NCBI GenBank assembly: GCA_050257395.1
Contig: JBLMWU010000107.1
Location: 1 to 6,408 of the forward strand
Direction: 5' to 3'
DNA from: JAIRTY01 sp050257395
GTDB lineage: Bacteria; Actinomycetota; Actinomycetes; Streptosporangiales; Streptosporangiaceae
Length of the DNA stretch: 6,408 nucleotides
Shown here piece by piece: positions 1-6,408 of the stretch (position 1 is its first letter; each line of letters starts with the position of its first letter). The position numbers and the translations under genes were made by a program. The notes beneath the pieces are model-generated. The model was not told the DNA's origin. It saw only the letters and a program-made list of their open reading frames with translations, and ran no database searches.

Positions 1-482
1 GGGGATGGCGCTGGCGCCGCCGACGGGGCGGTGCCCGCAGCGCCGGCAGAACCGGCTGAACCGGAGGCGCTGGAGGACACCGGCTTGGGGTGAGCCTTGT
101 GCTTCTTCTTGGTGGGCGACGGGGACGGGGACGCGGCGCTGGCCTTGGCCGAGGGGGTCGTCTTGACCTGCGTGCTCACGGTCGCAGCAGGCGCGCTGCG
201 CACGAACAGGGTGACGAAACCGACTGTGGCCAGGGCGCCGAGCTGGACAGAGCGCCAGGTCAGCTTGGACAGGCGGCGCAGGCCGGCGGTGCGGGCCTCG
301 CCGGCCAGCTCGTCGATCCTGGTGGCGAATTCGTCGTACGGATCGGCCCGCCGCCGGGCGTGGGGCTGGGGCTGGCCGGGAAGCGGGGGCTGGACAGGAG
401 GCTGGGACTGAAAATGCTCCCAGGCGCCGCCGGGCCCGCCCGGGCCGCCGGGCTGCGTGGGTGGCTCATATCTGTCGCGCAT
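1..482 (-). CDS. Proline-rich single-pass membrane/secreted protein, paralogue A (3' end outside window)
   Basis: I do not recognise a named family. Reading from the ATG at 482-480, 160 codons stay open to the left edge, so the C-terminus is missing. Visible parts are a short MRDRYEPP start, a Pro/Gly/Gln-rich stretch (about 9-42), a charged segment (about 43-77), one hydrophobic segment (about 79-95, containing LGALATVGFV), then a Ser/Ala/Pro/Lys-rich tail with a KKKHK cluster (125-129). Positive charge before the hydrophobic segment predicts a cytoplasmic N-terminus and an exported tail. An APAA sequence just after the membrane segment could be a signal peptidase I site, so a secreted form is possible. 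Residues 52-96 align without gaps to residues 12-56 of the complete gene at 677-1099, and synonymous third-base changes between them support this frame. Relative to that gene it carries 40 extra residues before the aligned part. No strong Shine-Dalgarno precedes the ATG. Confidence 0.72.
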   Translation of the reverse strand, partial: MRDRYEPPTQPGGPGGPGGAWEHFQSQPPVQPPLPGQPQPHARRRADPYDEFATRIDELAGEARTAGLRRLSKLTWRSVQLGALATVGFVTLFVRSAPAATVSTQVKTTPSAKASAASPSPSPTKKKHKAHPKPVSSSASGSAGSAGAAGTAPSAAPAPS

Positions 483-505
483 GGGCACATATGACAGCGC
501 ATCGA

Positions 506-541
506 CCGTTAAGAAGCTGCCAAGAACGGCTCAAGACGCCG
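506..541 (-). promoter_or_regulatory. Promoter/operator with three 11-bp direct repeats, upstream of paralogue A
   Basis: On the plus strand, three units begin at 509 (TTAAGA), 520 (CCAAGA) and 531 (TCAAGA), each exactly 11 bp from the next. The 33-bp block matches the block upstream of the gene at 677-1099 at 28 of 33 positions, although the surrounding non-coding DNA is otherwise not obviously alike. Read on the minus strand, the same block contains a candidate -35 TTGAGC (534-529), a 17-bp spacer and a weak -10 TAACGG (511-506). That would put the transcription start near 499, about 17 nt before the ATG. Tandem 11-bp spacing is typical of OmpR/PhoB-type response-regulator sites. The regulator itself is unknown. 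Confidence 0.6.
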
Positions 542-599
542 TTGCGGGGGCGGGCCGGGCCGGGCCCGGCTGCTCCGGTTCGCGGCGGGCCCGGACAGC

Positions 600-645
600 A
601 ATAAAGGCGCGCCGGCCACCACCCAAGCATGGTGGCCGGCGCGCC
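600..645 (-). terminator. Intrinsic terminator of the 677-1099 gene
   Basis: A perfect 16-bp inverted repeat (606-621 with 630-645) encloses an 8-nt loop. In the minus direction it is followed at once by TTTATT (605-600). It starts about 31 nt after the TGA of the minus-strand gene at 677-1099. The long GC stem plus T-run is a textbook rho-independent terminator, and it separates the two paralogues into different transcription units. Confidence 0.85.
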
Positions 646-676
646 GGTGCCGGCGGGCAGGGCTGAGCGCCCGCGG

Positions 677-1099
677 TCAGTCGTCCCCGTCCCCGTCCCC
701 GTCCCGGCCCTTGTGCCCGGAGTCATCATCGCCGCCGCCGCTGGTGCCGCTGGACCCGCTGGACGTCGTCTGCGCCGCGCTGGGTGCCGGGGCGGGCACC
801 CCGGCCGGCGGCGCGAGCGTGGGGGAGGGCACTGCCGTCGCGGCGCTGGCGGACTGCGGCGCCGCGGCGGCCGCACCCGGCGCGGCGGGGGGATGTTCCG
901 GGCTCTGGGCGCTGGCCGTCTGGGCGGACGTGCTGCGGGCGAACAGGGCCACGAAGCCCACGGTGGCGAGGGCGCCGAGCTGGGCGGCCCGCCACATTCG
1001 CTTGGACGGGTGGCGGAAGTCGGCGGTGCGGATGCCGCGCAGCGTGGTCCCGATCCGGGTTGCCATGTCGCGGCGGGGTGGCTCGTAACTATCGTGCAT
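677..1099 (-). CDS. Small single-pass membrane/secreted protein with Asp-rich tail, paralogue B
   Basis: A complete 140-residue protein of no family I recognise. It starts MHDSYEPP at the ATG at 1099-1097, placed by alignment with paralogue A. Segments in order: a basic N-terminal part (about 9-37), one hydrophobic segment (about 39-55, LGALATVGFVALF), an Ala/Pro/Ser/Thr-rich linker (about 57-120), and a Gly/Asp C-terminus ending GRDGDGDGDD. The basic flank predicts N-in topology with the tail outside. A TSAQ sequence after the hydrophobic stretch could alternatively permit signal-peptide cleavage. A longer in-frame reading upstream to 2701 exists but lies antisense to typA and has no support. 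The gene has its own conserved upstream repeat block (1122-1157) and its own terminator (600-645), so it is probably monocistronic. No convincing Shine-Dalgarno is visible. Glycine-aspartate tails can bind divalent cations, but nothing here proves that. Confidence 0.75.
   Translation of the reverse strand: MHDSYEPPRRDMATRIGTTLRGIRTADFRHPSKRMWRAAQLGALATVGFVALFARSTSAQTASAQSPEHPPAAPGAAAAAPQSASAATAVPSPTLAPPAGVPAPAPSAAQTTSSGSSGTSGGGDDDSGHKGRDGDGDGDD
682..703. repeat. GTCCCC hexanucleotide tandem repeat, inverted copy at 118-133
   Basis: The 3' end of the complete paralogue contains about three and a half copies of a hexamer (CGTCCC on the plus strand). On the coding strand it reads as alternating GAC and GGG codons, giving the Asp-Gly tail. 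A 16-nt stretch at 118-133 in paralogue A is the exact reverse complement of 682-697. There the coding strand reads TCC CCG, giving Ser-Pro repeats. A copy-number change would alter the tail by two residues without shifting the frame. This is low-complexity sequence and may carry no function of its own. Confidence 0.5.
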
Positions 1100-1121
1100 G
1101 CCAGCCAGCACAGCGCAGCAC

Positions 1122-1157
1122 ACGTTAAGAGGCCGCCAACAACGGCTCAAGAGGCCC
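1122..1157 (-). promoter_or_regulatory. Promoter/operator with three 11-bp direct repeats, upstream of paralogue B
   Basis: Units start at 1125 (TTAAGA), 1136 (CCAACA, the weakest) and 1147 (TCAAGA) on the plus strand, again spaced 11 bp. On the minus strand a candidate -35 TTGAGC (1150-1145) is separated by 17 bp from -10 TAACGT (1127-1122). The block ends 25 nt before the ATG, against 26 nt in paralogue A, so both sequence and position are conserved. It lies about 100 bp upstream of the divergent typA start, so a protein bound here could in principle affect typA as well. Confidence 0.6.
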
Positions 1158-1255
1158 CTGCGATACCACGGGCAGGCCGGCCCTGGCGAGTGAATACACT
1201 GGAAGGGCCGGGATTCCCCCGCGCCACCCCCACTGCCCCTCCAGAGAGTTAGCCC
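1158..1255 (+). promoter_or_regulatory. typA upstream region and ribosome binding site
   Basis: This is the rest of the divergent intergenic region. A purine-rich GAGAG (1244-1248) lies 7 nt before the typA ATG and is the likely ribosome binding site. A possible -10 hexamer TACACT sits at 1195-1200, but no good -35 lies at the expected distance, so the promoter assignment is weak. No leader peptide or riboswitch-like structure was recognised. Confidence 0.35.
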
Positions 1256-3124
<1,869 letters not shown>

Positions 3125-3129
3125 CCGGC

Positions 3130-3144
3130 CCGGCGGCCCGCCGG
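3130..3144. terminator. Possible small hairpin between convergent typA and uppP
   Basis: Only 21 bp separate the two convergent stop codons. Within them, CCGGC (3130-3134) can pair with GCCGG (3140-3144) around a 5-nt loop. It is symmetrical and could act on either strand, but no T-run follows on either side and GC-rich DNA gives such stems by chance. Treat it as weak. Confidence 0.2.
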
Positions 3145-3145
3145 C

Positions 3146-4171
3146 CTACTTCTTGATCAGCCCCAGGTACACCAGGCAGGCCGCGCCGGCCACGATGCAG
3201 TAGATCCCGAACGGGGTGAGGGTGCGGGTCCGGAAGTAGCGGACCAGGAACCGCACGGATACGTACGCGCCGACCCCGGACAGGATGCTGCCGAGCAGGA
3301 TCGGCCCGTGGATGCCCTTGCCGAGCGGGCCGAACAGGTCCGGGATCTTCAGCGCGCCCGCGGCCAGGATCACCGGGGTGGCCAGCAGGAACGCGAACCG
3401 GGCCGCGTCCTCGCGGGACAGCCCCTTGGCCATCCCGGCGACCATGGCGACGCCGTCCCGGCTGATGCCGGCCAGCAGCGCCAGGATCTGCGAGGAGCCG
3501 ATGAGGACGGCCGCCAGGTAGCCGTGCCGGGACAGCCGCACGTCCGACTCCTGGGCCTCGGCGGCCTCGGTCGCCCGCTGCGCCTGGTGGCCCGAGGCGT
3601 GCCGGGACGGGCCGGTGCGCCGCCCGCCGCCGACCACCGCCAGCTCCCGCTCCTGCGCGATCTGCTGGTCCGCCTGCAGCGACTTCCGCCGCCGGAAGCG
3701 CTCCCCGGCGATCAGGATCACCCCGTTGACGACCAGGAACGCGGCGGCCCGGATCGGCACCCCGAAGAAGACCCGGAAGGTGTGCTCGAGCGCGAACCCG
3801 ACCAGCCCGACCGGGATCGTGGCCAGGATGATCATCCAGGCCAGCCGCTGGTCGGGCGTGGTGAGCTGGAAGCGGCGGGTACCCGGCTGCGGGCTGGCGA
3901 ACTGGCCGAGCGAGGTGAAGAAGCCGCGGATGATCCGGATCCAGTCCCGCCAGAAGTAGATCAGCAGCGCGATCGCGGTGGCCACGTGCAGCCCGACGAT
4001 GAACGCCAGGTAGGGCGACTCCGGGGCGGCCACGTTGAGGTCCTTCGCCCAGCTGCCCCCGATCACCGCCGGGAGCAGCACGTTGTGCCCGAGGCTGGAG
4101 ACCGGGAACAGCTCGGACACACCCTGGATCAGGCCGACGACGGCAGCTTCCAGGTAGGTCAGGTGCGACAT
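3146..4171 (-). CDS. uppP: Undecaprenyl-diphosphate phosphatase UppP/BacA, divergent, with cytoplasmic-type insertion
   Basis: An integral membrane phosphatase that dephosphorylates undecaprenyl diphosphate to regenerate the cell-wall lipid carrier. Overproduction of family members confers bacitracin resistance. The 341 residues contain both signatures in modified form. Motif 1 is QGVSE (16-20) with PVSSLGH (23-29), where the usual forms are an EGLTE-like sequence and PVSSTGH. Motif 2 is AGISRDG (234-240), where PGxSRSG is usual. The residues thought to be catalytic (Glu20, His29, Ser237, Arg238 by alignment from memory with the E. coli protein) are kept. Multiple hydrophobic helices fit the family. 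A hydrophilic, Arg/Gln/Ala-rich stretch (about 160-217) makes it some 65 residues longer than usual. I chose the ATG at 4171 because GGAAAGG (4184-4178) lies 6 nt upstream and MSHLTYLEAAVVG begins at the normal family N-terminus. An in-frame ATG at 4237 would add 22 atypical residues. Confidence 0.9.
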   Translation of the reverse strand: MSHLTYLEAAVVGLIQGVSELFPVSSLGHNVLLPAVIGGSWAKDLNVAAPESPYLAFIVGLHVATAIALLIYFWRDWIRIIRGFFTSLGQFASPQPGTRRFQLTTPDQRLAWMIILATIPVGLVGFALEHTFRVFFGVPIRAAAFLVVNGVILIAGERFRRRKSLQADQQIAQERELAVVGGGRRTGPSRHASGHQAQRATEAAEAQESDVRLSRHGYLAAVLIGSSQILALLAGISRDGVAMVAGMAKGLSREDAARFAFLLATPVILAAGALKIPDLFGPLGKGIHGPILLGSILSGVGAYVSVRFLVRYFRTRTLTPFGIYCIVAGAACLVYLGLIKK

Positions 4172-4324
4172 GTGGGGCCTTTCCGCACGGGATCTGGCAG
4201 TCTGGCACGCCGTCCCGCACGGGGCTCCGGCCTGCACGCAGGACTCATCGTACGGATCCGGGTGAGTGCCGCGCGTCCGGACAGGTCAAGGTGAATTGCC
4301 TGCTAACGGCGGTTGAACGAGGGG

Positions 4325-4339
4325 GGAACGAACAGTTCC
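4325..4339. repeat. Inverted repeat GGAAC-N5-GTTCC
   Basis: A perfect 5-bp inverted repeat with a 5-nt centre lies about 155 bp upstream of uppP. It resembles a small operator. It does not match the actinobacterial LexA box, which has a 4-nt centre and different flanks. Function unknown. Confidence 0.3.
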
Positions 4340-4392
4340 GGCGCCGCGGTCCCGGCACCACCGCTTAGTTGCAGCAGGTAATTAACCATGAG

Positions 4393-4406
4393 CTGATCGT
4401 GATCAG
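4393..4406. repeat. Palindrome CTGATC-GT-GATCAG
   Basis: A perfect 6+6 inverted repeat with a 2-nt centre, 45 bp downstream of the sdhB stop and next to an AT-rich patch. The 2-nt centre is too tight for a stable RNA hairpin of full length, so a dimeric DNA-binding-protein site is as likely as a terminator. It lies about 220 bp upstream of the uppP start. Function unknown. Confidence 0.35.
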
Positions 4407-4450
4407 ACCGGGCCCGGGCGGGTCAGGGCGTGCCCAGGCCCAGCCTGCGC

Positions 4451-5239
4451 TCAGTCCTGCTTCCTGCCGGGGACCGCGGGGGTGTCGCGGGGCGGGCGGC
4501 GGCCGATCTTGGAGCCGAGCCAGACCAGCGGGTCGTACTTGCGGCCCACCACCCGCTCCTTCATCGGGATCAGCGCGTTGTCGGTGATGTGGATGTTCTC
4601 CGGGCAGACCTCGGTGCAGCACTTGGTGATGTTGCACAGGCCCAGCCCGAACTCATCCTGCGCGATCGCCCGCCGGTCGGCGGTGTCCGCGGGGTGCATC
4701 TCCAGCTCGGCGATCCGCATGAGGAACCGGGGCCCGGCGTAGGCGGGCATGTTCTCCTCGTGGTCGCGGATGACGTGGCAGACGTTCTGGCACAGGTAGC
4801 ACTCGATGCACTTGCGGAACTCCTGCGAGCGCTCCACGTCAACCTGCTGCATCCGGAACTCGCCAAGCCCGACCGACGGATCCGGGGTGAACGAGGGGAC
4901 CTGGCGGGCCTTCTCGTAGTTGAACGAGACGTCCGTGACCAGGTCGCGGATGACCGGGAAGGTGCGCAGCGGGGTGACCGTGATGGCCTCGCCCGGCTCG
5001 AAGGTCGACATCCGGGTCATGCAGGCCAGCCGCGGCCGGCCGTTGATCTCCATCGAGCAGGACCCGCACTTGCCGGCCTTGCAGTTCCACCGCACCGCCA
5101 GGTCGTTGGCCTCGGTGGCCTGCAGCCGGTGCAGGACGTCGAGGACGACCTCGCCCTCGTTGGCCTCAACCTGGTACTCGGTGAGCTCCCCCTGGCCGGC
5201 GTCGCCGCGCCAGACGTTCAGGGTGACCTTCTCGCCCAT
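4451..5239 (-). CDS. sdhB: Succinate dehydrogenase/fumarate reductase iron-sulfur subunit, Sdh1 type
   Basis: A complete 262-residue subunit that carries electrons from the flavin of SdhA to the membrane quinone site. The N-terminal ferredoxin-like domain has the [2Fe-2S] ligands Cys53, Cys58, Cys61 and Cys73 (WNCKAGKCGSC...LAC). The C-terminal domain has CIECYLCQNVC (144-154) and CNITKCCTEVCPE (202-214). By family spacing, Cys144, 147, 150 and 212 hold the [4Fe-4S] cluster, and Cys154, 202 and 208 hold the third cluster. The sequence as a whole strongly resembles mycobacterial Sdh1 SdhB (Rv0247c-like), recalled from memory. The last 15 or so residues form a Pro/Arg-rich extension. The ATG at 5239 directly follows the sdhA stop, with AGGAG (5253-5249) 9 nt upstream inside sdhA, so translation of the two is probably coupled. 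Confidence 0.95.
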   Translation of the reverse strand: MGEKVTLNVWRGDAGQGELTEYQVEANEGEVVLDVLHRLQATEANDLAVRWNCKAGKCGSCSMEINGRPRLACMTRMSTFEPGEAITVTPLRTFPVIRDLVTDVSFNYEKARQVPSFTPDPSVGLGEFRMQQVDVERSQEFRKCIECYLCQNVCHVIRDHEENMPAYAGPRFLMRIAELEMHPADTADRRAIAQDEFGLGLCNITKCCTEVCPENIHITDNALIPMKERVVGRKYDPLVWLGSKIGRRPPRDTPAVPGRKQD

Positions 5240-6408
5240 CTACTTCGTCTCCTGGGTCTCGGCCGGGAGTTCTTCCTCGGTCATGTACTTCTTCAGCTCG
5301 TCCCGGTCGAACAGGGCGATCAGGTCGTCCCGCATCGGCACCATCTCCTGGCGCCGCAGGGCCACGCCCTCACCGTCCAGCGAGCAGATCAGGTTGACCT
5401 TGCGCCACTCCGCCGACATGACCGGGAAGTCGTCGCGGGTGTGGCCGCCGCGGCTCTCCTGGCGCTCCAGCGCCGCCCGGGCGACGCACTCGGAGATCAG
5501 CATGATGTTGCGCAGGTCCAGGGCCAGGTGCCAGCCCGGGTTGTAGGCGGTGCCGCCCTGCGCGCTGACGTTCGCGGCCCGCTCGCGCAGCTTCTCCAGC
5601 TCGGCCAGGGCCTGCTTGATCTCGCCCTCCCGGCGGATGATGCCGACCAGGTTGCTCATGGTCCCCTGGACCTCGCCGTGCACGGTATACGGGTTCTCCC
5701 CGCCCGGGCGCCCCAGCGGCGCCAGCGCCTCGGCCTGCGCGGCCTCCACCTCGGCGTCGCTGATGACGGGCCGCTTCTCACCGAGCTTGTCGAGGTACTG
5801 CGCCGCGCCCATCCCGGCCCGCCGGCCGAACACCACCAGGTCGGACAGGGAGTTGCCGCCCAGCCGGTTGGAGCCGTGCATGCCGCCGGACACCTCACCG
5901 GCCGCGAACAGCCCGGGCACCAGCGACTCGGCGGTGTCCGGGTCCACCTCGACGCCGCCCATCACGTAGTGCTGGGCCGGGCCGACCTCCATCGGCTCCT
6001 TGGTGATGTCCACGTCGGCCAGCTCCTTGAACTGGTGGTACATGGACGGCAGCTTGCGCAGGATCTGGTCAGCGGGCAGCCGGGAGGCGATGTCCAGGAA
6101 CACGCCGCCGTGCGGGGAGCCGCGGCCCGCCTTGACCTCCGCGTTGTTGGCGCGGGCCACCTCGTCGCGGGGCAGCAGTTCCGGCGGCCGCCGGTTGTTG
6201 TCCGGGTCGGTGTACCAGCGGTCGGCCTCTTCCTCGGTCTCCGCGTACTGGGCCCGGAACACGTCCGGCACGTAGCCGAACATGTACCGCTTGCCCTCGG
6301 AGTTGCGCAGCACCCCGCCGTCGCCGCGGACCGACTCGGTGACCAGCAGCCCGCGCACCGACAGCGGCCACACCATGTGGGTGGGGTGGAACTGCACGAA
6401 CTCCATGT
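5240..6408 (-). CDS. sdhA: Succinate dehydrogenase/fumarate reductase flavoprotein subunit, Sdh1 type (5' end outside window)
   Basis: This is the C-terminal 388 or so residues of the FAD-binding catalytic subunit. The gene continues beyond 6408, so the N-terminal Rossmann motif and FAD-attachment histidine are not visible. The ATG at 6406 is an internal Met, because MEFVQFHPT is mid-protein in this family. Counting from that Met, visible active-site elements are FHPT (His7), TESVRGDGG (23-31), RDEVAR (Arg80, the likely proton-shuttle region), HYVMGG (His147) and GSNRLGGNSL (Arg181). The C-terminal helical domain runs from about 210 to the end, finishing ETQETK. The Sdh1-type segments DPDNNRRPPELLPR (67-80) and AGRGSPHGGVFLD (93-105) are present. 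It abuts sdhB with no intergenic base. The membrane anchor subunit is expected upstream, outside the window. Residue 10 is His, where the family usually has Gly (HPTG). Confidence 0.95.
   Translation of the reverse strand, partial: MEFVQFHPTHMVWPLSVRGLLVTESVRGDGGVLRNSEGKRYMFGYVPDVFRAQYAETEEEADRWYTDPDNNRRPPELLPRDEVARANNAEVKAGRGSPHGGVFLDIASRLPADQILRKLPSMYHQFKELADVDITKEPMEVGPAQHYVMGGVEVDPDTAESLVPGLFAAGEVSGGMHGSNRLGGNSLSDLVVFGRRAGMGAAQYLDKLGEKRPVISDAEVEAAQAEALAPLGRPGGENPYTVHGEVQGTMSNLVGIIRREGEIKQALAELEKLRERAANVSAQGGTAYNPGWHLALDLRNIMLISECVARAALERQESRGGHTRDDFPVMSAEWRKVNLICSLDGEGVALRRQEMVPMRDDLIALFDRDELKKYMTEEELPAETQETK

Larger units (their letters stand above)
4172..4450. other. Non-coding gap between sdhB end and uppP start
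   Basis: This 279-bp region has no supportable gene. The uppP ribosome binding site is at its left end. In the uppP (minus) direction there are isolated promoter-like hexamers (TACGAT at 4252-4247; TTGACC further upstream), but not at a correct mutual spacing. Two inverted repeats are visible at 4325-4339 and 4393-4406. Just after the sdhB stop the DNA is GC-rich with several overlapping short stems but no T-tract, so an sdhB terminator cannot be named with confidence. The short patch at 4378-4388 (GGTAATTAACC) is unusually AT-rich for this genome. Confidence 0.5.

Noticed and set aside
90..494. Plus-strand open frames over paralogue A
   Set aside because: These are low-complexity Gly/Arg-rich products typical of antisense frames in high-GC DNA. 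The minus-strand frame is supported by paralogy with synonymous third-base changes.
541..600. GC-rich GGGCC repeats between the paralogues as a second hairpin or small RNA
   Set aside because: They are short self-complementary GC runs with no defined stem-loop plus T-run, expected by chance at this base composition.
629..1252. Plus-strand 207-residue open frame over paralogue B
   Set aside because: It has no recognisable domain, is Gly/Arg-rich, overlaps the terminator stem, and is antisense to the supported gene.
4172..4237. Upstream ATG at 4237 as the uppP start
   Set aside because: The extra 22 residues are polar and cysteine-containing, unlike any UppP N-terminus, while the ATG at 4171 has GGAAAGG at ideal spacing.
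4327..4338. LexA/SOS-like box (GAAC...GTTC)
   Set aside because: The centre is 5 nt instead of 4 and the outer bases do not match the actinobacterial SOS consensus.

Overview
The window is about 70% G+C with strongly G/C-biased third codon positions. Its protein families look actinobacterial, in particular a SdhA/SdhB pair of the mycobacterial Sdh1 type, so I read it as chromosomal DNA of a high-GC actinomycete. I see no mobile element, CRISPR array, tRNA or rRNA.

Layout. Positions 1-482 (minus) hold the 5' part of a proline-rich single-pass membrane or secreted protein whose 3' end lies outside the window. Positions 677-1099 (minus) hold a complete 140-residue paralogue of it. The two form a tandem pair. 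Each has a nearly identical upstream element of three TTAAGA-like units spaced exactly 11 bp apart, overlapping a candidate promoter. A strong intrinsic terminator (about 600-645) closes the complete copy. Divergent from it, 1256-3124 (plus) encodes the ribosome-associated GTPase TypA/BipA. Convergent with typA and only 21 bp away, 3146-4171 (minus) encodes an atypical undecaprenyl-diphosphate phosphatase (UppP/BacA) with a hydrophilic insertion and altered signature motifs. A 279-bp non-coding gap follows. Then come sdhB (4451-5239, minus) and the C-terminal 388 residues of sdhA (5240-6408, minus), which runs off the right edge. The sdhA stop codon directly abuts the sdhB start.

How the parts fit. 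SdhA and SdhB form the catalytic arm of succinate dehydrogenase/fumarate reductase, with the membrane anchor expected upstream of sdhA, outside the window. UppP recycles the lipid carrier for cell-wall synthesis. TypA is a stress- and cold-related ribosome GTPase. These three are housekeeping functions, and nothing shows that they work together. The least explained part is the left end: a duplicated membrane protein under a duplicated operator-like promoter, one copy with a lysine-rich outer segment and the other with an aspartate-rich tail. That pair is the best candidate here for something undescribed.
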